Below, piece by piece: positions 1 through 11,716 of a stretch of 64,000 bases of DNA. Every line of letters begins with the position of its first letter. The stretch's first letter is position 1. Under the pieces are notes generated by a model, which was not told the origin of the DNA, ran no database searches, and saw nothing but the letters and a program-made list of their open reading frames with translations. The DNA is from Spirodela intermedia (Eukaryota > Streptophyta > Magnoliopsida > Alismatales > Araceae): the NCBI GenBank assembly GCA_902729315.2, contig LR746273.1, positions 1,741,001-1,805,000 on the forward strand, written 5' to 3'. Position numbers and translations under genes: made by a program.

Positions 1-1
1 A

Positions 2-2007
2 TACAAAGTTGCGTGGGGGCAGAAAGGCACGGCTTCTTACGCATCGGTGCTGGCAGCGATTGACGACGCCATACATGACGGCGTGGACATTCTCTCCTTA
101 TCGTTGCGCACCCCAGAAGACTCGTGGGGCTCCCTGCAGGCTGTGCTTAAGGGAATCACCGTGGTATACTCAGCCGGAAACGATGGTCCGTTTCCTCAGA
201 CGGTGGAGAACACCTCCCCATGGGTAATAACTGTGGCAGCCAGCACGATGGATCGGTCTTTTCCCACGGCCATTACCCTCGGAGACAATGTTACCCTGGT
301 GGTCAGTATCATTGCCTCACCCTGGTGATTTCTTATCTAGTCGATAGAAACCCGTTTCCAGCCTTTCTTAATGCAAGTAAGGAAATCTATCTTCTTCTTT
401 CAGGGTCAAGCTACATACCTTGGGAATGCGAATTTGAGCGGGTTTACCGGCATCACATATGGTGACAGGTCACATGCCCCGTTCCTTGCGTACTGCTTTA
501 TTTTCAGCTAGATCTAGTAAATTTACATTTGCATTTCTTAGTTTAAACGAACCTCGTCTTTCTGATGCAGTTGTGACAACGAAACACTGAAGGGCACCGA
601 ATATAGAAGAACAGTCGTCCTCTGCAACCCGGGACTAAGAGCATCGAGAGACCAGATATCTTTTGCGGCGCAGAACGTTCGGAAGGCTGGAGGTCTAGGT
701 CTAATCTTCCCACAGTACACCACTAACATCCTTCCTCAACCCGACGATTTCCCGATCATCCTGGTGGACTGGATTGCTTTTCAGCAAGTAGCCGAATACC
801 TTCAGACCTTCAGGTAACCACGTTCCTTAAACCCTTTACCTCTTTCTCTCCACCCCCACCTCACTGATGGATACAGCGTTTTCCCTCTGACTCACGCCTC
901 GCTGCTGGAATGCGATGTTCCATCCATAGGGATTCTGCCAAGGTGAAGCTGTCTCCCACGCGCACTGTAGAAGGTAAGGGGATCTTGGCACCGAGAGTAG
1001 CAGCATTCTCGTCCAGAGGCCCCAACAAAGTCTTCCCCGGAATCCTCAAGGTGCGTCTATAGTATTCAAAAGATAAGGTTTTACAGGAGACGAATTTTCC
1101 TTGACGGAGAAAGGATCTGCATCGACATTCACTTTAGTGTAGTTGCATCAAATGTTCAGAGTTCCAAGGTTCCCGCATCAAGGTTCCGCTATTTGTTCTT
1201 TGTCTGAAATATTTCGCACCGATGCAGCCGGACATCGCTGCACCGGGAGTCAGCATCCTCGCCGCTGTACGGGATTCGTACGGTTTCATGGATGGAACAT
1301 CTATGGCCACTCCACACGTATCAGGAATCGTGGCACTCCTTAAATCCTTGTACCCTACTTGGTCCCCCGCCGCTATAAAATCGGCCATTCTGACGACCGG
1401 TATGTTCTCTCAATCCCGTATCGATGTGCGTCGTTTCGTTCTCAACATCAATCTATTTCTCTTCGCAGCTTCGGTTGTCGACAAAGATGGCGTGCCGATA
1501 GTGGCGGAGGGCACACCCCGCAAGCTCGCCGACCCTTTCGACTACGGGAGCGGTCACATTAATCCAGAAAAGGCAGCTGATCCGGGGCTTATATACGATA
1601 TCAATCCGAAAGATTTCAACGAGTTCAAGTGTTCTTTGGGTTCTTTACTGGTTTGTGAAACTCCACAGCTTCCTGTCTACGACCTTAATCTGCCTTCCAT
1701 CTCTATCCCTGATCTCAAAACCAAGGTGACGGTGTCAAGGACCGTCACCAATGTGGGCCCAGCCGACAGCACTTACGTCGCCATAGTCGAACCCCCGCCA
1801 GGTGTCCAGATGGAAGTTCGACCATCAAAGCTCGTCTTTGATGAACGCACCAAAACACAGAAATTCACCGTTACATTGACGTCTGTTCGCATGATACAGG
1901 GAGTGTACACATTCGGAAGCTTGACTTGGAAAGATGATACTCATACGGTCAGGATACCTATTGCAGTTCGCAATGTAATCAAGGACTTCTATGCGGACGT
2001 CGCATAG
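2..2007 (+). CDS. Subtilisin-like serine protease (SBT-1), 5' end outside the window
   Basis: Secreted plant subtilase of the SBT3-like type, which would cleave proteins in the apoplast. Six visible exons splice cleanly: 2-301, 404-468, 571-813, 930-1050, 1228-1399 and 1469-2007, giving 479 codons and a stop with no lesion. Exon 1 here ends the N-terminal catalytic half and holds the oxyanion Asn in SAGNDGP. The next three exons encode the protease-associated (PA) insertion. The exon at 1228 carries the catalytic Ser in [11 protein letters not shown]. The last exon carries the YGSGHINP motif and the Fn3-like C-terminal domain ending ADVA. The Asp and His parts, prodomain and signal peptide lie before position 1. 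Exon phases and sizes match the complete copy at 26333-29741 almost exactly. It is the only other copy without a visible lesion, so it may be functional, but the unseen 5' half could be broken. Confidence 0.9.
1400..1468 (+). other. Final subtilase intron, 69 nt, open in frame
   Basis: GT-AG intron between the Ser-motif exon and the last exon of SBT-1. Its length is a multiple of three and it contains no stop in the host frame, so retention would insert 23 residues instead of truncating the protein. The same 69 nt open intron is present in SBT-4 (29137-29205). Confidence 0.75.
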
Positions 2008-4072
2008 TGGCCCAATTAAACGGAAGACATCCATTATAGTCTTGTTAGTACGTATGGGTACGAATAATACCGATGTTTGTTTCATACTTTTATGAGAATA
2101 AGTAATGGAATAGTTGTATGTCGGACTATAAGTTGTTTTCATTCACAAATTTGTCCATCATATCCTTGTGATAAAATTCTCTCACTTGTGTAATGTATTT
2201 CTTGAAAAAAGTAAAGAGGAAAATTGAAGAATGGGAATAAAACAAGATTTAATGTTGTTTGACATTTTTCATGCATCAATGAATAGTGTCTTTTTCGTTT
2301 GAAGTCATATTAACATAAATCATCTAAATAGATGGTGCAAGCATTGGCTACTACCAATAAATATTATAATTTGAAAGTTTGAGTTGGAAAAATCATGAAA
2401 AAGGAATTTAAATCTAACGAACTTTCCAACAATCTCTAGTCAATGCAAAGGTTCTTCCTTTCTCATTCTCAAATTAGATCATGATTATCAATATGAATAA
2501 ACTTGTTAAGATATAAAGAAAAACATTTTTTTCCAATGGTTTGGAGATATTGCAACTTTAAGATGCACCAAATAAATAAATTTTCATCCAGTTATATAGA
2601 TGAAAAACTCTAGAAATAACTTGGTAAAAAAATTAAAGATAGTGGAGAGTGACCAATGAACTACCAGTAAGGATTTAAGAATATTTAGATATTTAAATAT
2701 CATTACATAGAGATATGAGACATGAAAAACTTCAATGATATATTTTTTTTGATGTAGTATATGCCATTATGCTCTAATTTTAGCACAATCTCACTCATTA
2801 TATGAGTCTATAAAACATTTGAAGCACGTAAAACGTTATGTAAAAAAATTGACACAAAATGATAAAGCAAAATAAGAATCCAATGGTCTCATTTTAAAAA
2901 TAATTAAGACAAAGATATGATTTATGAGAAAGTTCCATTCATTTGGTAAATCAACAATAGTTGATTTATTTGTGGTTTTATATAGGGAATTACTAGAGGA
3001 TCCAATATAAATTGTGGTGCCATTACTCATGATCCATACCTCCAATATTTGAATTTAAAAGGCCTTTACCTCAAACATTTACTTTCAATGATGTAGATAT
3101 TTATTATTAAGTGTCTAGAGAGAAACTTGATGATTCTAAAAGAGTTCAAGTACATGCATACTAGTGATCATGGCCAAATGGAAAATTGATAAAAGTTTCA
3201 TTGCCTTCTCTCTTTCTATTTTTTGAGCTTCTCATTGATGTCATGAGTCCAATGAAATAACTTCTTCATTAGAATTAATATTTTTCCCAATGAAGTATTC
3301 TAAAGAAAGTCATTCATAATGCTAAGTTCATTATTTTGGTAATTCACAATAGCACCATATTATTGTATCACCTTGACAAAAGGATTTTTTTGTCTTTAAT
3401 TGTACCATACACTTCAGTAGATCATCTCTTGGACTCTACACACATCAAACAATGCAAAGTTCACAACTATTTCTAGGAAATATATTGGATCAATGTGATG
3501 CTTATTCGATAGAGACATGAAAGCTTAATTGATCACTGTGGACTTAAAAAAGAGATGAAGAAAAATATGAGACATAATGATTGATAGAGACATGATCCAA
3601 ACAATAAGTATGTCACTAAGGAATAATGTGTGAGAGAGACTTATGGCGTTCTTGAAGCTGAACTCCATAGTATTTATGTTATACACAATGAAATAAATGT
3701 CCCCTACTTCACAATGAAATAAATGCAAATATGAGAGAAGGAAAGGAAAGGAATAAGAAGAGGATATACTAGGGTTTAACATTGTTCATAGAATGCTCCC
3801 TCTTGGGGAGAACATTTGAGAGATTTGGGGAAAGATATCACATGGGTGGAGAAGAGGAGCTACTTTGTGTGAAGTGCATCAGCTTTGATTGTATGTGATC
3901 AGAGGAATAATAGCATCATTATTTATTCTTAAACTACTGAAGGAAGCCATGTTCCATAGATTTGACTTGAATTATGATAAGAAGGAAAAATAAGTGGATG
4001 TATGTTGACTACTTAGATGATAGTGAAAAGGGTGACTTAAAGTTTATTTCATTGCAAGAATTTGTGGACAAT

Positions 4073-4074
<2 letters not shown>
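2008..4074. other. AT-rich 3' flank of SBT-1 (duplicated unit)
   Basis: No gene is seen. This AT-rich stretch is recognisably similar to the sequence downstream of the other subtilase copies: the block around 2415-2490 recurs near 24255, 39700 and 46020, and the 2095-2270 part recurs near 36405-36560. It therefore belongs to the duplicated unit. Short ORFs here are not supported. Confidence 0.6.

Positions 4075-4157
<83 letters not shown>
4075..4157 (+). repeat. (GA)n microsatellite
   Basis: About 41 uninterrupted GA dinucleotides. It lies at the distal end of the SBT-1 3' flank, in the same relative place as the GA tracts near 24935 and 41566. Arg/Glu ORFs across it are artefacts. Confidence 0.97.
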
Positions 4158-4159
<2 letters not shown>

Positions 4160-4254
4160 TAGCTCAAGACATAAGTTGAAGTCTAAACTTTGAATTTGGG
4201 CTCACTTATCATAAATTTGGGCTATAATGTGAAAGTGCTGAAAAAGGGCCCCAC

Positions 4255-4745
4255 ATATGTCACTAGTGGGTTGGTTAACTAAATAATAATTAATAAATAA
4301 TATAGTTTTAGCCTTAACTAAATAAACATATATTTATGTTAAATTAAAAAAAGTGGTTTTTAGTTAGTTAATGTGAATTTCTGATTAATTTTGTGATTTT
4401 ATACAAAATTATATAATTTTTATAATATTATTTTTAAGATAAATGAAAAAAATAAAAGAAAATAAAAATATAGAAAAAGGGGAGAACATGCCAATCAGCC
4501 AAGCTTACAAGTGAGTCAAAAGCACAATCGAGTAGAGCTATGAGTAGGGGCTCAAGTCACTAAGGATGGACCGATAGGGGGCATGTGTGTGTTACTCTTT
4601 TTCCATGTCATTGGTGGCCAGTCAAACGTGGGGTAAGGAGTGGTCATACACATGCGAGTAATATTGTATTACTATATATTCATCTCAAAATTCAATGTAT
4701 AATTGACGTGAGACTAACTCGGTAGCCACACCTTTCTTGGATTAT
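4255..4745 (-). repeat. Dispersed repeat R1, truncated copy on the minus strand
   Basis: The reverse complement of the end of the repeat at 14280-15905 is recognisable here. It includes the AT-rich stretch with aaaaagtggtttttagtt, the segment matching 'cattggtggc' and 'acacatgcga', and the region before it. Only the last 500 bases or so of the repeat are present. No coding capacity is seen. The rest of 4158-5137 holds nothing I can assign. Confidence 0.6.
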
Positions 4746-5137
4746 TTTAATCATTTTTATCTCTCAAATACCTCTTATTTATCAGAAGGAGGTACCATGA
4801 TGACATCACTTTATAAGGGTATTCACATACTTTTTCACTCTCTCTTATGCAAGTGGGAGACTAGCAAGGGTTTGAATCATACTAGAGCAAAAATTAATAT
4901 TTTGATCTGATTAAATCTTAATTTTCTTACAGATTCTTGTTAAAGGATTAAGCTGCTAGAATCACTTAATCATTGACAAGAATCTTGTAAACTTAATTCG
5001 TGAAGTATCATTTCTAAAATTATTGAATGATTTTGATTAAAAAGATTGTGAATCTATCGAGTAAATCATTATAATCTGCGGGGAGAGAGAGAGACCTTAT
5101 GCCTATTCATTGTAAGAATTTGCAGACCTGATGCTAT

Positions 5138-5138
5138 T

Positions 5139-5186
<48 letters not shown>

Positions 5187-5201
5187 GCACACACACACAC
5201 A
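5138..5201 (+). repeat. Compound (GT)n(GA)n(CA)n microsatellite
   Basis: A (GT)n run at about 5138-5162 is followed by (GA)n at about 5162-5187 and (CA)n at about 5188-5201. GT and CA arms are complementary, so the tract can fold as a hairpin with a purine loop. It sits directly upstream of the SSL relic of the second unit. Confidence 0.93.
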
Positions 5202-6459
5202 GTGTGGCTGACGAGGGATCAACAGATCAGGAAGAAAACTGACAAGCTGTTGACACCCATGCGTTATAGAGTAGAAGTAAGCGCAGTCTTGTTGGCTATG
5301 CTATTGAGTTATCTCGGGGTTTTCTGGTGGGGCATGGACCCTAGCCCCCCATCCGCGACCACGATGTCATTGGACTCCATGTCACCTCCTCCAGAGACCC
5401 CGCAAACTATCGAGGCCACTCGACGTCGCCGCCGGCAGACCCGAGCTCCGGATCCGAACTTCTATTACTATTAGGATTTACCCATATTTAATTTTCTTTT
5501 ATTTATTTTACGTTGTAATCCTCTCTCTCCTCCCGAGGCCTATAAATAGGCCTAAGGTTTCTATTGAACAGCGGTTTCGATCTTCATAAGAATTTTCTTA
5601 TACGAGAGATCGTGCCTTAAGGGATTCGTGTGACTACTGCTGCCTGTGGCTGCGGCTGTCTCGCGTCCCCCCCTCCCCTACCCTATGGTCAACCCTCTTT
5701 GTCGTCGCTGGCGGGTCTCTCTGTCAGCACTCGTGTGCCAGACAACTACCGATCAGCGTCCCTCGGAGCGCCGGCAATGCGCCGCGTACGAGCCTCCCGC
5801 GGGCGCTCACGCGTCCCGTGCATCCTGTCCAAGCGCTTGTGCGTCCCGCGCCTGGTGGACACGCCACGGCGACTCGCCCTACACACCAACCTTCCACCAT
5901 GCACATCGACCGTGCACACCCTGCGCGCCCTGCTCTGCTCAACATCGGACTTAGGTCTCGGGGCACTGCCCCGAACCCCGCAAGGGGGCGGCTTCCCCCC
6001 TTGACCCCCCCTCCCCCCCGCCAACTAACCACGTAGTTGGATCCACGACGAGCTCGTCTTCTTCTGCTCTACCATCGACGTCAACATTGTGGCGTGGAAA
6101 CGCCGAAGGTCCCCTCTCAACCCTCTCTGGTGATCGTGTGTTTTGATTTCATCCTGTCTTTCCTCAAACGTGTTTCCACCACCAGGGATCAAGACGAGCC
6201 GAGTGGGCTGCGATTTCCTTGTTTGGAGGCCGACTAAGATTTTTAGATGTGGAGCTTCTTTTATCACGGTGACCTGAGACAATCCTCCCGCCTTTGATCG
6301 AGGAACGGAACGGTCTTCTCACCTCATCACAGTCGGTTTTCAAAGGTTCGGATCCAATCGTGTGGGAGTTTCGTGGCTTGTTATTTACCCGTTGTGTTCC
6401 CTACCCATTCCATCCGCGTCAGTCATATTCGTCCTACATCATTTTCTCTGGAGGTCCTA
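5202..6459 (+). other. Region upstream of the SSL pseudogene, possibly with an inserted LTR-like segment
   Basis: Positions 5205-5265 resemble 25100-25150 and 41750-41780, which precede the other SSL relics, so this start belongs to the repeated unit. An open frame from an ATG near 5260 to 5474 begins with a hydrophobic segment and could be an old SSL N-terminus, but this is weak. A TATA-like cctataaatagg at 5539-5550 is followed by a GC-rich stretch that resembles nothing in the other units and may be an inserted LTR. The ORFs at 5630-6030 in several frames look like GC-rich artefacts. No intact gene is seen. Confidence 0.35.
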
Positions 6460-8099
6460 GTGGGACGTCGAGAGCATCCTCAAGGTGTCAAAGAAGATCA
6501 GAGAAGGGCTCTTGCAAGACTCGGAGGACCTGGCCGAAGACGCCGCCTCCGGATTCCTCTACACGGGTTGCGACGACGGGTGGATCAGGCGGATTAAGCT
6601 TCGGAAGGAAGAGGAGACACCGAAGGAGGGGGTAGAGGATTGGGCATATGTCAGAGGGCATCCGCTGTGAATTGCTTTCGGCCCCAACAAGTAGCTCCTC
6701 GTCGCCTCGACTTACAAGGTATAAGACTCAATTCCTTCATTTCCAAAGCAGTGATGGAGCGTATTTCTAAGGATTCTTGGAAGATTTGGTATATGATTGG
6801 ATGATGCATTATCTCCATAGATTTACTCTGGATTTATCTGTCTAATGTGAGTATCTTATCTGGATTTAGTGCTCTAATGTGGGCTTGGCATCTTGATAGA
6901 ATCTCCGTCTAACTATGTTTTGACTTAATTTATTACTAATTGTGTAGTTTTTGCTCAGGAGGGATAATAAGTTATTAATATTTAAAATTTCATAGGTATT
7001 TGTATGATAGGAAAGTTCTATATTCCAATCATTTCTGCTATTATCGGAGTATGTCGTTGAATAAAAGTTTTTCACTGTAAATTCGGCGATCTTGTCGTGC
7101 CCCCTTTCAACGTCACCAGGCACGTGCAAGAAACTAAGAAATCTCTACTTTCCCTAGTGGGCAAACCATCAATGGAGTAATTTGTTACTGGGTTTACTAG
7201 GTTAATAAGTTAGATTCCGGACGGGTTTTTCTAAAATATGATGATGTCATCATATCATACGCTTTTATTTTGTAAAGATGACGTTTTCTAATATTATATT
7301 TTATATAGGTAAGCCTTGTTCGGATTGGCGATTCAAGGGGCTGCTGAGTGTCGGCGTGGACAGGGCGGTCCGCCTACTGGCGGAGGAGGCAGAGGGTTTT
7401 GAGATTTGGGGTGGCAGACGGCGTAGACGTCGCCTCCGACAGCACAGTCTACTTCACCGACGCATCCTACAAGCATAACCTCGCGACCCACATGCTGGAT
7501 ATCATGGAGGGCCGGTCACACGGGCGGCTAATGAGCTCCGACTCCGCCACCGCCCGCACGGAGGTGCTCCTCGGCGGACTCTACATCCCCAACGGCGTCG
7601 CCATGTCGCCGGATCAAGACTCGGTGATCTTCTGCGAGACTCTCTTGTAAGTTTTATCGCGGTGGGAGATCTGTTTTATCTGCGAAACCCTAGAGTTCAT
7701 CCGTTCGGTTCCTTCCTCGTCCCCACAGTCCATCTACCGCCCTCGTCCTCGAACTTCCCCCTCGTTGGAGGAGATGCAGAAGGTACCACGTCCTCGGAGA
7801 GAAGAAGGGAGCCGTGGATCACTTCGTCGACAGTTTGCCCGGGTTTCCAGACAACATCCGATACGAGGACGAGGGACATTTCTGGATCGCTTTCTCTGTG
7901 GTAACGAAACCCTTCTTCTGTTGCTCACAGCTCTCCTCCGGCAAACTCGTCGGGTCCGGCCGTAGCCAACTGATCTAATCGTCAACTGAGTGTCTGCTCT
8001 CAGGGGAAGAGCAAGAGCTGGGACCTTATCCTTCGGTATCCAATGCTGAGAAAGATGGCCGTAGTCTCTTCGAAGCTCGCGGATTTTCCCCACCATAGT
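6460..8099 (+). pseudogene. Strictosidine synthase-like (SSL) pseudogene, four exons
   Basis: The remnant of a SSL / APMAP-type six-bladed beta-propeller protein, probably vacuolar or membrane-anchored; most SSL proteins do not make strictosidine. Exon pieces are 6460-6718 (EDAASGFLYTGCDDGW), 7338-7646 (GLLSVGVD, then DGVDVASD, FTDASYKHNL, PNGVA, FCET), 7780-7900 (PGFPDNIRYEDEGHFW) and 8004-8099 (SWDLILRYPMLRKMA). GT-AG boundaries are still visible. Lesions: an in-frame TGA near 6668, a TAG near 6690, and a 1-nt insertion near 7398 (ggttttgag) that shifts the frame inside exon 2. The normal C-terminal end is lost because the frame runs into subtilase exon 1. The stretch 6719-7337 is its AT-rich intron. 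Confidence 0.85.
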
Positions 8100-8100
8100 T

Positions 8101-11100
8101 CCCCTTCCTATGCCTTAGTGTCATCAGGTGCAGATGACAATACGAAGAAGGTAGGTGCACGGCTGACCAACAAGGTAAAGTAGTTTCACAGGAAGAGGAG
8201 GCGGAATTTTGATGGCTCATGGGTTTCACGCCGAGAAGCACCACGAGGACCCCGAAGTCGTCACATCTCTGCACGATGACACTCTCTCTTCCATTCTGGG
8301 AAGGTTCGTACGCCGGTGCATCATTTCTTTGCCATGCTTTAGTAGTGTTACGGACTGATCGAATCCCTAATCGAACATGCAGCAAGGAGGAAGCTCTTGG
8401 TTCGATTGTCTACAGCTACAAGCACGGATTCTCAGGCTTCGCCGCCATGCTTACAGACTCTCAAGCGAAGAAACTCGCTGGTAACTTTTGTGTGTCATCA
8501 AATTCGAAGAGCAAATAATCTGCGGGGAGAGAGAGGGAGAGAGAGAAAGGCAGAGAAGGGATGAAGGAAAGAGCGGGAGATAGCGTTTACGTTTGAGCGA
8601 ATGGATAATAGGAGACTGTTGGAGAGAGCGTAGCGGGTTTAGGAGCAGAGCGTCAATAAGTTCGTATGGAGGTTTCAAAAAGTAGCAACTCTTAGGGATA
8701 GGATCAAAGACTGGATCATACAGGCACTGTTTAGGTAATGAAATAATCATCATTGGCATCATTCAAATCAGATGCTCACAAAATCGAATTTCAGGGATGA
8801 CGGGAGTCCTCGGCGTGACGTTGAGCCGAATCCTCCAATTGAGTACGACGCGTAGCTGGGAATTCGTCGGGCTCAGTTACAACAGTCCTCCTTCCCAGCT
8901 TCTTCACAAGGCCAGGCTAGGTGACGGTGTAATCATCGGAGTCATTGACTCAGGTAGACCCCCTTGATACTCTGTAACTGGCTCTTGTTTGGTTGTCGTT
9001 CCCCGTCTCGTTTGGTTTGACGTACTACTGTGTTATTATTGATCTTAATGAGAAGTAATTTTTAGTGGGTATACCGCATGTACTGTGGGTGTGCAGGAAT
9101 ATGGCCGGAATCCGAAAGTATCGACGACAGGGGCTAGGGACCAGTTCCGACAAGGTGGAAGGGGACGTGCAAGACGGGGAAGGAGTTCAACGCCTCCAAT
9201 TGCAACCGAAAGAGCATCAGCGCGCGATGGTACACAGCTGGTCTGGATGAGGTCCATTTAAAAGGGGATTACCTCTCTCCGCGCGACTGGAACGGCCATG
9301 GTACCCACGTAGCATCGACGGCGGCTGGATCCTACGTGCAGAACGTGAGCGTAGGTGGACTGGCTGCTGGATGGGCGAGAGGTGGGGCTCCCGAGTTAGG
9401 CTGGCCGTATACAAAGTTATGTGGGGGCAAGAATCCGTTTCAACTACCGCATTGGTTCTGGCAGCCATTAACGACGCCATACATGACGGCGTGGACGTTC
9501 TCTCCTTATCGTTGGCGACACCTGATGACTCGTGGAGCTCCATGCAGGCTATGCTTAAGCGAATCATCGTGGTGTACGCAGCCGGAAACTATGGTCCGAT
9601 TCCTCAGACGATGGAGACCACCTCCCCATGGGTTATAACCGCGGCAGCTAGCACGATTGATCGGTCGTTTCCCACCGCCATCACCCTCGGAAACAATGTC
9701 ACTCTGTTGGTCAGTACCATTGCTTCACTCTGGTGGTTTCCTATCTAGTCGATAGAAAGACATTTCGAGTCTTCCTTAAGGAGCGTAAGGAAATCTATGT
9801 ATGTCTTTCAGGGTCAAGCTAGATACGTTGGGAATGAGAATTTGAGCAGGTTTCCAGGCATCACATATGGTGGCAGGTCACATGCCCCGTTCCTTTCGTA
9901 CTGCTTTAATTTCTGCTAGATCTGGCATATATACATTTGTCTTCCTTAGTTTAAACAAACCTCGTCCTTCTGATGCAGTTGTGACAACGGAACACTGAAG
10001 GACACCCAATATAGAATAACAGTCGTCCTCTGCAACCCGGTACCTACAGCACCGAAAGACCAGCAAACTTTTGCGGCACAGAACGTTCGGAAGGCTGGAG
10101 GTCTATATCTAATCTTCCTACAGTACACCACTAACATCCTTCCTCAACCCGACGTTTTCCCGACGATCGTGGTGGACTGGGTGACTTTTCAGCAGATACT
10201 CGAATACGGTCAAGCCTCCAGGTAACCACGTTTCTTAAACCCTTCACCTCTTTCTCTCTCCCCTGATCTCAGTGATGGAATACAGATTTTCCTTCTTACT
10301 CTCTCTCTCTCTGCCTTACCCCTCGCTGCTGGAATGCGAAATTCTATCCATAGGGATTCTGCCAAGGTGAAGCTGTCTCTCACGCGGACTGTCGAAGGTG
10401 GGGGAGTGTTGCCACCCAGAGTAGCAGCCTTCTCGTCCAGAGGCCCCAACAAAGTCTTCCCCGACATCCTCAAGGTGCGTCTAATAGTTTTCAAAAGTTA
10501 AAAGGCTTTACAGGACACAAATTCTCCCAGACGCTGAAAAGACCTGCATCGGCATTCACTTTTTACTGTAGGTGCCTCAAATTTTAGGAGTTGCACGGTT
10601 CCCGGATCTAAAATATTTTACATCAATGCAGCCGGACATCACTGCACTGGGAGTCAGAATCCTAGCCGCTTAACGGGATTCGTACAGTTTCATGGATGGA
10701 ACATCTATGGCCACTCCACACGTATCAGGAATCGTGGCACTCCTCAAATCCTTGCACCCTCTTGGTCCCCAGCCACAATAAAATTGGCCATTCTGACGAC
10801 CGGTATGTTCTCTCAATACCCAATAACTGTGCGTCTTTCCGTTCTCAACATTAATCTGTTCTCTTCACAGCTTCGGTCGTCGACAAAGATGGTGTGCCGG
10901 TAGTGGCGGAGGGCACCCCCGACTACGGCAAGCTCGCTGACCCTTTCGACTACGGCAGCGGCCACATCAATCCAGACAAGGCAGCTAATCCAGGGCTTAT
11001 ATATGATATCAATCCGAAAGATTTCAACGGGTTCAAGTGTTCTTTCAGTTCTTTACTGGTTTGTGAAACTCCACAGCTTCCTGTCTACGACCTTAATCTG

Positions 11101-11415
11101 CCTTCCATCTCTATCCCTGATCTCAAAACCAAGGTGACGGTGTCAAGGACCGTCATCAATGTGAGCCCAGCCGGCACCACTTACATCGCCATCGTCGAAC
11201 CCCCGCCAGGGGTTCAGATGGAAGTTCAACCATCAAAGCTCGTCTTTGATGAACGCACCAAAAGATAGAAATTCACCGTTACGTTGACGTCTGTCCGCAA
11301 GATACAGCGAATGTACACCTTCGGAACCTTGACTTGGAAAGATGATACTCATACGGTCAGGAGTCCTATTGCAGTCCGCACTGTGATCAAGGATTTCTAT
11401 GCCGACGTCACATAG
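8101..11415 (+). pseudogene. Subtilase pseudogene SBT-2
   Basis: All ten exons can be traced: end of exon 1 to 8150, exon 2 about 8225-8320, then 8383-8480, 8795-8953, 9097-9709, 9812-9875, 9979-10221, 10354-10474, about 10627-10802 and 10871-11415. Lesions: no start codon or signal peptide, because the SSL relic lies directly upstream; a deletion removing the exon 2 acceptor and its LHIVYMG codons; a Tyr-to-TAG change near 9153; a 1-nt deletion near 9392; TAA near 10671; a 1-nt deletion near 10761; TAG at 11266-11268. The HGTHVAS and [11 protein letters not shown] motifs survive locally. It cannot make a full protease. The lesions are scattered along the gene, so it has been drifting for some time. 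Confidence 0.93.
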
Positions 11416-11716
11416 TGGTCCCTTTAAACGGAAAACATCTGCCACAGTCTTGTTTTTTTATCTCTTGGTGTTAATCATGGCGATGCCTTTCTTTTATACT
11501 TCAATAAAATAAGTAATGTGATACTCGTTTGTTGGTCGGACCATAAGTTGTTTTCAATCATAATTTTTTCCATCTTACCCTTGTAAATTTTTCTCACTTG
11601 TCCTATGTATTCCTGGAAAAAAATAAAGCGGAAAATTGAAGAATTCAAGATAAAAGATTTAATATAGATTGACATTGTCCATGCATAGATGGTACAAGCA
11701 TTGGCTACTACCAATA
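11416..11716. other. Truncated 3' flank of SBT-2
   Basis: This is similar to the SBT-1 flank (2008-2359) and stops abruptly after ctactaccaata at 11716. What follows is unrelated to the flank. Confidence 0.6.

Noticed and set aside
3974-4162. ORF of repeated Arg-Glu
   Set aside because: It is a translation of the (GA)n microsatellite. The same applies to frames at 5142, 26598, 41440 and the minus-strand Ser-Leu frames at 41450-41826.
5630-6036. Overlapping 70-124 codon ORFs in a GC-rich block
   Set aside because: Open in four or more frames on both strands, with no domain. Better explained as non-coding or LTR-like sequence.
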